A stretch of 64,000 bases of DNA from Cinnamomum chago (lineage: Eukaryota; Streptophyta; Magnoliopsida; Laurales; Lauraceae): the NCBI GenBank assembly GCA_038049695.1, contig CP142460.1, positions 40,532,501-40,596,500 of the forward strand, written 5' to 3'. Of this stretch, positions 11,701 through 26,300 are shown one piece after another. Below the pieces are notes generated by a model. The model was not told where the DNA came from. It saw nothing but the letters and a program-made list of their open reading frames with translations, and did not search any database. Each line of letters begins with the position of its first letter. The stretch's first letter is position 1. The position numbers and the translations under genes were made by a program.

Positions 11701-13799
11701 ACAAGTCCTCGAAGCCTGGGCATGATGGATAATCATCTCTCAAACAATCAAACCCAGTGACTTCCACATTCATGGAGTGGATTAAATTGACTCTGCGACT
11801 TAACGCATCAGTGGGTTTGTTCTCCACTCCTGCCTTGTGTCTCAAAACGAAAGCGTACTCTTGCAATAGTTCGACCCATTTCGCATGTTCCCCTTTTAGC
11901 TTGGATTGGGAATTCAAGTACTGCAATGCCTCATGATCCGAGTACAAAACAAACTCTTGTGGTAACAGGTAGTGTCGCCAATGTTTCAACGACTGAACTA
12001 TTGCATAGAATTCTCTTTCGTAGTTGGAATATTTCTTCTGTTTAGCCTCATTCAGTTTCTCACTGAAATAAGCAATGGGGTGTCCCTCCTGACTCAGAAC
12101 ACCTATTCCAACGCCAGATGCGTCGCAGGCTACTTCAAAAACCTTAGAAAAGTCGAGCAAACACATGACAGGAGCTTCTGTCATTCTAGTTTTGATTTCC
12201 TGAAAGGCTTTTGTAACATCCGGGCTCCAATTAAACTCTCCCTTTTTCATACAATCTTTAATTGGAGCCATGATGGTACTGAATCCCTTGATGAAACGAC
12301 GATAAAACGTGGCTAGACCATGGAAACTATGTACCTCATAAATGTTGGATGGAGTCTTCCATTCAACAATTGCACGCACCTTTTCAAGATCAGCGGACAT
12401 ACCTGCCGCAGAGAATGTCATCAAAGTAAACTACTAAGAATTTTCCAATGAACGGCCTCAATACTTGTGTCATGATGCGCATGAAGGTACTTAGCGCGTT
12501 GGACAACCCAAATGGCATCACTAGCCATTCATAAAACCCATCCTTTGTCTTAAAGGCGGTTTTCCATTCGTCCCTAGGACGAATTCAAATCTGATGGTAG
12601 CCACTCTTAAGATCTATCTTAGAAAAGATAGTGGCACCAACCATCATGTCGAGCATATCATCTAACCTGGGTATCGGAAACCGATACTTGACAGTGATCT
12701 TGTTGATCGCTCGACTGTCCACGCACATCCTCCAAGTTGCATATTTCTTTGGAGTCAAAAGTGCGGGAACGGCACAAGGGCTTAGGCTCTCCCTAATGAA
12801 GCCCTTGTTGAGGAGTTCATCCACTTGCCTTTTCATTTCTGCGTGTTCCGATGGGTTCATTCGGTAATGAGGCAGATTAGACAGTGTCGCTCCTGGGACA
12901 AGGTCAATTGCGTGTTGGATGTCACGCATGGGTGGGAGTTCATTTGGTAACTCGTCAGGAAAGACATCTTGAAACTCCTAGAAGACAGGTTCCACCTCAT
13001 GTGGAATAATAGTAGGTGGCTCTTTAGGAACTTCCGTAGTCACTACGACATAAACAATGGGGTCTTCCTTGGAGCCCTTGCTAGTCCTTTCTTCCAAATC
13101 AGCCTGGAACTCACTAGCACTTAAAATGTATAAGCCTTCTGTCTTAGAACTTGAGGCACTAGTGTTGGCTTTCTCATCATTCTCCTTCTTGCCAATTTTA
13201 TCTTTAAGGGGTAATGGATGCAACTTCACCTTCGTATCTTTGAAATTAAAGACGCATATGTTAGTACGTCCAAAGTTGGTGACATCCAAATCGTAGATCC
13301 AAGGTCTCCTTAAGATAATATGTCCCACATCCATGGGGATCACATCACATCACAACTGGTCCTGATAAGTGGACATGTTAATTGGGACCAGGCAACGCTG
13401 AGTGATGGGAATAGATGTAAAATCTACCCATGACACACGATAAGGCTTGAGATGGGGAACTGAGGTCAAGCCTAAACGAGACAAATTATTGGAAAAAACT
13501 ACATTGGTACAACTTCCACTGTCGATGATGACCTTACAACTCTTATCATTGCATTTGACGTAGGTATGAAAGATGGGAGTCCTACGCCAGTCCTCATTTT
13601 CTTGGAGGGTCAATGCACATATCACTACCATCACACGAGGTGGATCACCTTCCGTTTTGCTCAGTGCATTTTCATCTCCACGACATGAGGGGGCAAATCT
13701 AAGAAAGGATACCCTATCCTCCGGGTCATCACAATCATCATCACTAGGCACAAAATCTAGGATGTAGTCATCTACTGTTGGATCACTTTCACCCTCCAC
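8711..13799 (-). pseudogene. Chromovirus pol (PR-RT-RH-IN-chromodomain), broken
   Basis: Protease: VIIDSGSCTNVVFSNN near 13530. RT: palm motifs [35 protein letters not shown] (12585-12929) and YFDD near 12432. RNase H: VACDASGVGIGVLSQEGHP near 12130. Integrase: H-H-C-C zinc domain ([22 protein letters not shown]) and a DDE core with IVSDRDVKF near 11190. A chromodomain lies at about 10300-10430 ([16 protein letters not shown]). In-frame stops occur near 13345, 12978, 12585, 11486, 11090 and 10670. Immediately after YFDD the RT palm/thumb portion is missing and the frame shifts. The C-terminal tail (8711-8768) is separated by the solo LTR 8769-10284. Confidence 0.92.
8769..10284. mobile_element. 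Solo LTR (Ty1/copia-like ends) nested in chromovirus pol
   Basis: The 1,516-bp block interrupts the pol reading frame just after the chromodomain. Its ends are TGTTGG...TTAACA on the plus strand (TGTT...AACA), typical of many plant Ty1/copia LTRs. The flanks are GCAAC (8764-8768) and GTAAC (10285-10289), a 5-bp target duplication with one transition. Removing the block and one flank copy brings the chromodomain and the C-terminal tail back into one frame, which supports the borders. No coding sequence is recognised inside. Confidence 0.85.
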
Positions 13800-13808
13800 A
13801 TCCTCGAT

Positions 13809-14927
13809 TTAAAGGTTTTGGGTGGAGCAATCATAGGCGATATGCCCAAATCCGTGACAACGGTGACAGGTAACTGAATTGCTTTCAGTTAGAGCTGTCA
13901 CAGTGATTCCTTTGCCTTTATTGTCCTTGATGGCAGGCGGTAAATTCGCGGGAGTCTTGGAAGGTTGACCTCCAAAATTTGATTTGCCGCTCAAAGAGTA
14001 AGGCTTAGAATCTGTTCCGCAGTAATCACTATGCCTAGCTTGTTTACTTTTCATGGCAGACTCAATGTTTTGCACTACTTCGTAAATTTCCTCTAGGCTA
14101 GTTGTTTTAACAGTGATTAGTTTCCGTTGAAACTCTTGACGAAGACCCGTTCTAAATTTGGAAATTCTAGCAAGAAGGTCTTCTTGGACCCTACATCGAA
14201 GGTTAAGTTCCTCGAACCTATTGATGTAGTTAGTCATTGACATACTACCCTGTCGGAGGTTAGACCTTTGATCTAAAAGTCTATCATGGTAAGACTGGGG
14301 TAGGTATTTAACCCATAAGTGCTCCTTCATCTCATCCCATGTGCCAATGGGTTCCTCTCGACGCTGATGTAACCTATGCTCAACGTCCGACCAATACAAC
14401 CGGGCTTGACTTGCCAGTTTCATTTTGGCAAATCGAATTCTCCTCTCCTTAGACATGTCATACCACTCAATGTAGTGGTCCATGTCTGATTCCCAATCGG
14501 AATAGGCTCTCGGGTCAATACGACCATCAAAAGTTGGTGCTTCTATCTTAACACTCTTCACGGCCTGCTCATCAGCATTCTGTTCTCTACCATGAGCCCT
14601 ACGGTCATACCGAGCCTCAGATTCGAGGTCAGAATCATCATTGCGCTCATTACCCCGGTTCCTCTCATTATTCCTGTTACGATTACGGCGATGTGCCATA
14701 TCACCGTGTTGGGTCCTCTCAATGTGCTCAAGACGAGTCTTGAGTTCCTCAGTTTGGGCTTGTGACTGTTATAGAAAGGCATCTAGTCGGGCATCGGTGT
14801 CCTCTTTATTTTTGGCCAAGATTTCTTGGATACTCCTAGATAACTGTTCTTGGATACTCTTAGACAACTGTTCAAGATTCATTTTGAGATGTTCTGGTTG
14901 AATGTCCTTACCACTTCTCATTGGCAT
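13809..14927 (-). pseudogene. Chromovirus gag, one internal stop
   Basis: A start ATG at 14927 is in frame with the long segment beginning at 14699; they are separated by a single TAA at 14769-14771 (codon 53). The retrotransposon gag core lies at about residues 140-260 (ARLYWSDVEHRL, MKEHLWVKYLPQSYHDRL). One zinc knuckle, CHRCHGFGHIAYDC, sits at the end. Gag forms the particle and binds the RNA. The terminal TAA at 13809 is in frame with the protease that follows, so gag and pol were probably one frame or joined by readthrough. Confidence 0.88.
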
Positions 14928-15042
14928 GCAAATGCGAAAGAAAGACTATGATGGCTATCCTAATGATGCAGTGCAATAAGATGTATGATGACCCAACTTG
15001 GGCAACACTTTTTTTTTTGGACGACTCCCTAAGGAATCCTAA

Positions 15043-15054
15043 GCTCTGATACCA
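15043..15054 (-). other. Primer-binding site
   Basis: The minus strand reads TGGTATCAGAGC four bases after the 5' LTR, the standard plant initiator-Met tRNA PBS. It orients the element to the minus strand. Confidence 0.88.
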
Positions 15055-15058
15055 AGAT

Positions 15059-16174
15059 TGGTGCAGGACAAAATGAAATCTAATCTAATATGGTATGATG
15101 AGATCAGAGTTAGAATTAATAAGCAAAATGAACTTTAAACACACCATTCATATTGGTAAATATTGCAATCTAATGGGAAAATCAGTAATTGATCCCAAAA
15201 CAGGCTTGTAGTCCTGCAGTAAAGGTCCCTCGCAGATGAATGGGTAGGATCCCAATGGAAGATAGAACTCCCAAAATGCTTAGGGAATGCCCAATTGTGC
15301 AAAACTCGTATTTCTTGTATTCTATTTGGGCAGGGGTTGGGTGAGATTGACTAATGAAAAAATTTAATAATAAAAAGGAAAAAAACCTGGGTTGAGATCC
15401 AATGACAAGGGTCACAGATCTGATGAATAGGATCTTAAATGGAAATTTAGGGTTAGGGAGATTGCTCGTAAGAAAAGAAATAGAGAAAGAGAAGAGGATA
15501 CCTTTGATTGGGCTCTCACCAGACTCCGATCCGGAGGCATTACGTCCTTTGAGCAATGGGAAGTTGGGAACCCAAGAGACTCACAGTGAAGAAGAGGGAA
15601 AATCCATTCCTTTCATTAATCTCAAACTTTCATTACAAGATAGCATAGCATAAGGAAGAAACAAACCAAGACACTTTATAAATATTAGCCCTAAGTGATG
15701 ACACCATCACATATTTAAAAAAAAAACAAAGAATAAGAAACGAAAAAAAGGGAGGGAGGACTTGTGTGCACGGATCCCCAGGCCATTTTCTCTTAAGTGG
15801 TGGCCCCCTTTATTCTTTATTCTCTTCTTTAATAAACATGGCCCCCTTTTTATGACTCTATTCTTCATTAAATAACTTGGGCCCTTCTCAACTTTAAAAC
15901 CCTTTTATTTCAACCCATGTGACACTTCCCAAAGTGGGGCCTTCTGTGTGATTGCACACATGGGGCATTCTCTCCTTCAAATGGTAGATCCGCCAAAATC
16001 CAACCGTCGGATAGCATCGTAATGGTAATCCAACGGTGGATTTATGACATCTTGGCGAGCAAAGTCATGATAGACATCATCCACCCACATCATCATAGCT
16101 TGATCCGCCACTCTACGCTTCCTCCTTTGGTAGACCTTGAAGGAATTGGGGAAATTAGGCATGATGTCCCATCA
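15059..16174 (-). repeat. 5' LTR of the chromovirus
   Basis: 1,116 bp, partner of 7585-8684. On the minus strand it ends CCTGCACCA, four bases before the PBS. Its outer end is ATCA at 16171-16174, where similarity to the left LTR stops. Confidence 0.92.
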
Positions 16175-17085
16175 GATTCACTAAGGGTCTTAGGGCCCAT
16201 TTCTTGATGTTTACTAAGGATCTATTTTACCTGTTGGTTGGGACATATTGAGGATGTGACTTGATGTAGCAAGGCCTTCCAAGACTTAGACTTCTAGACT
16301 TGATCTTGATCTGACTTAAGTCTTTTCCAAACGCAACTTCATGGACCAGTCACAGAATTGACAACTCAAGGGAAGTGACAGATTTTACTGTTGGCACTAT
16401 CGACAGTGTAAATGAATATGGGAGGACACAAAAGTAGATAATACCCAGTATTAACCAGAAGTGCAAGTCTGATGATGGGATTAGCCTGGTTCGATAAAAA
16501 TGATGGAACAACTCAGAGATGGCTTAGACATTGCACAATGTGTGATGTTAACATGTACCTATTGGAGAAATTTGGAAAAATGGCTAGATAATAAAAATTT
16601 GGAAAATAAAAAAGCACAAAAAATATGGGCAAAGCATAAGGAATAACCTAATGCTTTCTTTGTTGATATACGCGGGGTGGGGGGACTCCTAGGAGGCATG
16701 TTACCTCCATTTGTCTATCTTGTCCGTTCTGTTCCATCCGTCTGTTGGATTTTAACTTCGAATGGCTTCCTGTTCGAGGGGGGCTGTTGATATACATTTA
16801 TTGAACGGCATAACAATGTATATCAACATTCTTAAAGACAACTTTCTCACATGCGGGTGGTTTGGCAAATTTATCCCATGATACAAAGCGCAACTCTATC
16901 TGAAGTCTGCACACAAAAGATAGAAATATGAATTTTCCCAAAAGTAGATAAAATTGGAAATAATTTTCTTGGAAGAAAAATAAGTATTTGAGAGGGAATT
17001 GTATATAAGAATAGTATGTATATATATTTCAAATCCAAGGCTTTATGTGGAGTTTTGGGGAGAAAAAAGAGTTATGAGGGAGAGA

Positions 17086-17163
17086 GTTATGAGAAAAAGA
17101 GCCGTTGGAGATTTATGAGAAAAATAGCCATTGGAGATTTATGAGAAAAAGAGCCATTGGAGA
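17086..17163. repeat. 26-bp minisatellite, about three copies
   Basis: Units resembling ATTTATGAGAAAAAGAGCC plus ATTGGAG repeat head to tail about 200 bp before the GLR exon acceptor. Shorter GAGTTATGAG echoes flank it. Confidence 0.75.
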
Positions 17164-17350
17164 GTTATGAGAGAGTTACAGATCATCAATTTTCTCATTG
17201 TTTCTCTCACCCATCTATTCTCCACCATTATTTTCTTTTATTATTTATTTTTAAGAAAATATATAACAATGCCATCCTTCAGAGACAGCGACACTTAAAC
17301 CTCACCATAGCCTTCAAAACCTCGTGTGATAACTGAAACAAAAATTGTAA

Positions 17351-19568
<2,218 letters not shown>

Positions 19569-19601
19569 GAATGTCTTCCACCATGATGATAGCCCAAATA
19601 G

Positions 19602-19604
<3 letters not shown>

Positions 19605-19654
<50 letters not shown>

Positions 19655-19655
19655 C
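19605..19655. repeat. (CT)n(CA)n microsatellite in GLR3 3' region
   Basis: About 42 bases of CT dinucleotides followed by five CA units, 36 bp after the GLR3 stop codon, so probably within the 3' UTR. Confidence 0.95.
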
Positions 19656-20828
19656 GTGCAAGATCCAACCAAGTCATCAAGTGAGCTACTATGGATGATC
19701 TGACTCAGATAGAATAGTACTGGATGATATTAAAGAGGACATTACCAGAGGACCTTCGCACACACATACTGAATTGACATGTGGAATTTGAGGCATTCAT
19801 CAGGTGGGGATACCTTCTCATGCCTTAGCCCAAAAATGTTGGAAGAGTTAAGTTGCTTGTTTATTAAGAAAAATCTGGGAACTTATTTACTTTTATGAAA
19901 AATCTACGAAGTCCATGTAGTCAAAGTTATTTGTTGCGTGAGTTTAGAAATTTTAATACATGCATAGATACCAGAGTCTAGAATTGTCCTAATAAATGTT
20001 GTTGAAGTCCAATGAATTATCTTTTTAGTAGAAGGTTATTTTGTATGATTTGATGTATTAATGAAGAGCGTTTTATGACTTTCCTTCTCTTGTTCCCACC
20101 ATTATTTTCATATCTGTATCAATATTATGTTTCCACATTTGGTATCAAGCAATGTTAAACATCTACCTTCTTGTATCCCGTTACAACCTCTTTCTGGCCC
20201 AAGTACCAAATCAACCTTGAAAACTTTGTCAATTAGTGGATGAAAAGGAAAATTCTTGGGCTCTCTAAATGTAAATGGGCTTGTTGTTGGTGGTTACCAG
20301 GAATGGAATCACCTCAAGGACAAGCAAGTATGGCCACCAAGTTGAATCACTGGGTTTGACTAAACTCAGATTCGCCCTAACTCACACCTATATACCTTGA
20401 CCCCTACCCAATCTGACTTGTGATTGGTTTATAATTTGCATTACCAAACCCACCCTACAATGATTATGTGTCAGGTCAGCTTTAGCACCAGATTTCTTAA
20501 AAATATTTTAATAAAAAGGATTTGAACTCGCAAACTCTTCTTCAACTCTCTGAAATGTAGCCTACTCTCTAACCACACTTTGGTTTTTCTTTGCATCAAA
20601 ACTCATTAAACTTAAATGCTCCTCTCCCTATGAATTTTCAAATTGAAACCCAAATAATTAGTTTTCATTTTTCTAATAAGTCACCACCAATGTTTTCCAT
20701 CCAACATTTTATTTTCCATCAAACAAGACTCATTAGCATTGCCCATTATATCTTGGCCTATTCCCCAGCTTTTATCGACCGTATTCATCACTGGTTCTCA
20801 TGAAAAATTAAAAATTCCTTCGAAGTAG

Positions 20829-20866
<38 letters not shown>

Positions 20867-23072
20867 ATCATTACTCTCGTTTCATAAATACTATATTAGC
20901 CACTTACATCACTATGTCACATTTTTCATTCTAGTGTAGTGACAACTGAGTTGTCCCATGCATTAACAGATTAAAATTCCGTCTGTTATGTAATGATTAT
21001 TTTTACTGTTGTCATCTATTTTTATTTTCTGTAAAGAAGCAAATTCGCTTGTTTGTTTACATGTATGGAGGAGTAAAGGTGAGGCATGTTAAAGTAGGAG
21101 CAAAGGTTTGATAAAATATTTGTTTGGATAGTGTGAGTTTCCGTATAGGTAGGAGAGAGAGAGATTCCAGTTTTATTATCTAATGGATCCGGATCCCTTG
21201 TTTGGACCAAACAGGAAACCTGTTTGGTCCAATCACAGGTTGCCACATGGGAAATGATTTTTTTTTGGAGGGGATATAATTTTTTTTTAGGAGATGAGAT
21301 GTGACATCTCACCCAATGTGGCACCCCCTGATTGGTCCAAATAGGGAACAGGGGATCCATTTCCTAATCTAACACACCACATGACAATTAATCAGGGCCT
21401 TCTTTCCCTCTTTCATGGGTGGAGGGAGGGGGCAAACTTTGAGGGTACAATGAGGGTGTGTAGAACTTTACCATGGGGTATACTTGTTGAAAATTCATAC
21501 CGCTAAAATTAAATGTCCTCCCCTTCAATGGGCTAACCCCAAATTTATTCCAGTCAGAGCTTGTCCCACTAAAAGATTGAGCATATGACATTCTTAATCA
21601 TATATCCAGCACCTTATGGTGGGACCAGCTTTTATTGGAGTAAATTTTTGGGTAAAAATCATGTAAGGAAAGCGATTTTATCTTGAGCAGTTTAGATATT
21701 CAATTGGTTGTGAAATTCTACATACCTCACCGCAAGTGCGAGTGAGACATTCAAACGATCCAGGCTTCTAACTTTGTAATTATGATAGCACAATTTGGAG
21801 TTATTTTTCATGAGGTGTACAGATATAAATGCTAACCATCCAAGCCTATTGCACGCATTATGACCCATCAAATGATCACATGTAACTAACGAACAGATTT
21901 TCATCAATCAATTGTGGGTGGATTGATTTACATGTGATTAATCTGGAATGATTTCTACTTTGATTAGAGTGAGACACAACTTTCCATACTAAAGCAAGGT
22001 GAGAACGATTATTTTGAGCAATTTGGGTTCACAATAGTGAGCCCTATTATTTCCGTATTTTAATTGTGCTCACACACAAAGTTTAGAGAAACTATGTCTT
22101 GACAAATGTTGAGGTATTTTCAATTTTAGAATATCCTTTGGATATCATTAAAAAAATGTAAAAACAATTTGATTTTACATGATTAGTGATAATCGATAAA
22201 TATAAAATATTGTCGATCAACCATCGCTTGACCCACCTTAAAGTCCCGTTAAAGAAATTTTCATAGGTTGCTTCGACCCAGGCCAGGCCAGGCAGGAGAC
22301 GAGCATGATGGGTAGGCTCACCATTTGATCTAAAGTCAGGGCCTGGGCCTAACGGCCCTAGCATAAAATAGGGCAAGCTACGTAACCCATCTCGGCCCGA
22401 TTAACACAACAAAAAGGGGCCCAATTTTGCACTCATGGATAGAGTCCAGTGCTGACTTTCAAGCCAATGGAGTGGTCCTACGGATTTTTATGACATCAAA
22501 TAACCTAATGGGTTTGGTTTTAACTGGTGTTCCTTTGCATCTGTAATCTAAAGGAAAAGTGACAGATAACCTCCTTATTTCCTATTTTTTACAAGTAACA
22601 ACCTCCATTAATTTGGAAATCTTGGTTTTTGATCAATTGATGCGTATCCACTGTATTTCACCATAAATGGACAAAGTTTCCCAAGAACCTTATTTGGATT
22701 AGATTGGGGACGAAAACATGAAACATTTAATCTTGATCAATTGAGCATGAGTAATGCCCTCGATTTAATTAGAATAAGTTAGATGTACGAAAATTGTCAT
22801 CGTCATACGGTAAAACACATCTGATTTCCATCAACTCGTTAAAACTAATTTCTGAATGTCAGTCAGTCAATGTGGTTGAGTGAAGTTTTCAGATTAATAT
22901 AGGTGGTTTTATGTAAATATAAAAAATGCATGATAGTCATTAAGTACATGTGGTTATAAGTAAAATTCCATAATTTAAACAGGATTTTTGAGCTTGGGTA
23001 TTCCCTTCAAACCAGATAAATCAACGGTCTAAAATGGTTGTCCACACATTAGAACATGTGGTGGATTGGGTC
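19656..23072. other. GLR3-LRX intergenic region
   Basis: No gene recognised. It contains a 34-base poly-T (20831-20864), the MITE-like element 21185-21359 and otherwise AT-rich sequence. Reading frames here are short and lack conserved motifs. Confidence 0.7.
21185..21359. mobile_element. Palindromic MITE, Mutator-like
   Basis: A 175-bp element with inverted ends (GGATCCGGATCCCTTGTT and, on the other strand from the right end, TGGATCCCCTGTT). The left arm contains a 14-bp perfect hairpin (TTGGACCAAACAGG and complement). The flanks TTATCTAAT (21176-21184) and TTTCCTAAT (21360-21368) agree at 7 of 9 positions, consistent with an old 9-bp Mutator-type duplication. The end motif TCCGGATCCC is shared with the element at 30804-30958. 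Confidence 0.6.
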
Positions 23073-23080
23073 TATATAAG
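23073..23080 (+). promoter_or_regulatory. TATA box of the LRX gene
   Basis: TATATAAG lies 237 bp before the LRX start codon. A transcription start about 30 bp downstream would give a leader of roughly 200 nt. Confidence 0.65.
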
Positions 23081-23316
23081 ACTTCCCCTTTAAAATAGAC
23101 ACCCACATTAGTAGTAGCCAAATAAAGAAGGAAGGAAACCACCACCACTCAGACAGCCAAAGCAGTAACAGAAATAACAGAAATATGAAAAAAAGGAGGG
23201 AGTTGAATGTGTTGTGTTCCAAGTGAAGCTTCACCATTCCTTTCTCTTCTCATTATAACAACCTTTCCACCTCTCTTCCCTGACTCCCCTCCTATAGCAG
23301 CCCTTTGGGCCTCTCC

Positions 23317-26300
23317 ATGGAGGTGAACAATCAGAAAATGCTGGCCTTGTGCTGCCTCTTCCTGTCACTATTCCTTCTCTCACTTTCCTCCTCCACCTCT
23401 GCACTCACCGATGCCGAGGCTGCCTTCATTACCCGTCGGCAACTCCTAACATTGCCCGAAAACGGAGACCTGCCCGACAATTTCAAATTTGAGTTTGATA
23501 TCAATATCACCCTATCATTCAAGAATGACAGGCTGAAACAAGCCTATGGCGTCCTTCAGGCATGGAAGAAGGCCATTTACTCCGACCCATCCAATTTTAC
23601 TGGCAACTGGGATGGCGAAGATGTTTGCTCCTACAAAGGTGTCTTCTGCGCCCCTGCCCTTGATGACCAATCTATTGAGGTGGTTGCAGGGCTCGACCTC
23701 AATCATGCAGACATCGCAGGGTACCTCCCTGCTGAGTTGGGGCTCCTAACCGACCTCGCTCTCATCCATATCAATTCCAATAGGTTCTGTGGCATCATCC
23801 CCAAGAGCTTCTATAAGCTTAAGCTGCTATATGAGCTTGATATTAGTAACAACCGCTTCGTTGGTCCCTTCCCTGATGTTGTCCTTGAGATCTCCACGTT
23901 GAAGTACCTAGATCTTCGATTCAACAACTTCGAAGGGAGTCTGCCTCCCAAGCTCTTCGATAAGGATCTCGACGCCTTGTTCTTGAACGACAACCGGTTC
24001 CGTAACAACATACCAGAAAATCTTGGTAATTCAACTGTTTCTGTCTTGGTGGTATCCAATAATCAGCTTGGAGGTTGTATTCCAAGCAGCATTGGCAAGA
24101 TGTCTAAGACATTGGATGAGATTGTTATGTCCAACAACGGGCTCACTGGGTGCTTGCCTTCAGAAATTGGATTGCTAGCAAATGTGTCTGTGGTCAATCT
24201 CGGCTCGAATTCGCTGACTGGGATTTTGCCCAAGAGCTTCTCTGGATTGAAAGGCATCATGGAATTGGATATTTCTAATAACATGTTGACGGGCATTGTG
24301 CCAGAGAGTATATGCCAATTGCCAGGCCTCAAAAACCTCACATTTTCATACAACTACTTCAAGGGGAAGGCTGGTGAATGCGATGCAGCACAGAAATCAG
24401 GTGTTGCAATAGATGATAAGAGCAATTGCTTGCCTGATCGACCTCAACAGAAGACCAACAAAATGTGTGTGCCAGTGGTTAACCGTCCAGTCGACTGTGG
24501 GAAGTCTAAGTGCGGGGGAGGCGGCGGTGGTTCCCCACCCCCCTCATCTTCGTCTTCGACTCCTTCATCACCAACACCACAACCAGCCCCTGTTCCAGCA
24601 TCACCTCCCGTATCAATGACTCCATCACCAACACCTTCACCATCAAGGGCACCATCACCAGCGCCAACGACACCATCACCAGCGCCAACACCCCCACCTA
24701 GTCCAACGCCATCGCCATCGCCATCACCGGTTCCAATGACACCTTCACCAAGTCCAACACCATTGCCTCCTGCTCCAGAAGGATCAACCATATCGGTGCC
24801 GCCAACATCAACACCACCACCTGAGCAAGAGTCAGCTCCAACACCATCCCCGATGCCAACACCATCACCCACACCAGTACCAAAGGTGCCAATGATGCCC
24901 TCGCCAACACCAGATTCAGAGACGCCTTCATCTCCCACGCCGATATCGGTTACACCATCACCAGTGCCCGTTGCCATGACACCTTCATCTCCTACACCAA
25001 TATTGATTACACCATCCCCATCACCTGTTGCCATGATGCCTTCCTCTCCCACACCTATATCGATTACACCATCAGAGTCACCTCCAAGAAAAGCATCACC
25101 GCCAACTACACCCCCACCAACACCAAGTGCTCCCCAGCCTTCCCCACCTAAGAAGGTCCAACCACCTAAGGTCTCACCGCAACCTGTTCAATCACCACCA
25201 CCACCACCTAAGGTCTCACCGTCACCGCAACCTGTCCAATCCCCACCACAACCACCTAAGGTATCACCATCGCCCCAACCTGTCCAATCACCACCATCTA
25301 AGGTGTCGCCACCTCCGCAACCTGTTCAATCACCACCACAACCACCTAAGGTCTCACCATCCCCACAACCTGTCCAATCACCACCACAACCACCTAAGGT
25401 CTCACCACCGCCCCAACCTGTCCAATCACCACCATCTAAGGTGTCGCCACCTCCGCAACCTGTTCAATCACCAACACAACCACCTAAGGTCTCACCAATG
25501 CCACAACCTGTCCAATCACCACCACAACCACCTAAGGTCTCACCATCGCCCCAACCTGTCCAATCACCACCATCTAAGGTGTCGCCACCTCCGCAACCTG
25601 TTCAATCACCACCACAACCACCTAAGGTCTCACCATCACCACAACCTGTCCAATCACCACCACAACCACCTAAGGTCTCACCATCTCCCCAACCTGTCCA
25701 ATCACCACCATCTAAGGTGTTGCCACCTCCGCAACCTGTTCAATCACCACCACAACCACCTAAGGTCTCACCATCGCCCCAGCCTGCCCAATCACCACCA
25801 TCTAAGGTGTCACCACCTCCGCAACCTGTTCAATCACCACCACAACCACCTAAGGTCTCACCATCGCCGCAACCTGTCCAACCACCACCACCTAAGGTCT
25901 CACCACCTCTGCAACCTGTCCAATCACCACCACCTCCACCTTCAATTCAGTCTCCACCACCACCAAAACACCACAAAGAACACTCACCACCACGCCAACA
26001 ACCAGTTCAATCACCACCACCTCCATCGGAACCTGTCGAATCACCACCACCTCCATCGGAACCTGTCCAATCACCACCACCCAAAAAAGGACATGATCAA
26101 TCATCCCCACCACCACCAGTCTCCTCCCCTCCGCCGCCGCCCATCTTCTCTCCTCCCCCATCTGTTCAATCGCCCCCTCCACCATCGAAATCTCCTCCAA
26201 AATCGCCACCCGTCTTCTCCCCTCCCCCACCTGTTCAGTCGCCACCTCCGCCATCTCAATCTCCCCCGCCATCTCCTCCTTCCTCTTCACCAACGCCTCC

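Larger units (their letters stand above)
7585..16174 (-). mobile_element. Ty3/gypsy chromovirus, full length with LTRs, decayed
   Basis: Minus strand: 5' LTR (16174-15059), PBS (15054-15043), gag, protease, RT, RNase H, integrase, C-terminal chromodomain, 3' LTR (8684-7585). The chromodomain after integrase defines the chromovirus branch of Ty3/gypsy (established knowledge). The element lies inside the GLR3 intron in antisense orientation. The coding region carries several nonsense codons, an internal RT deletion with frameshift and a nested solo LTR (8769-10284), so it cannot move on its own. The flanking target-site duplication is not clean: GATTC follows the right LTR, and GATTC also occurs three bases outside the left LTR. 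Confidence 0.92.

Noticed and set aside
23305-23316. Earlier LRX start
   Set aside because: The codon at 23305 is TTG; the first ATG in frame is 23317 and gives a good signal peptide.
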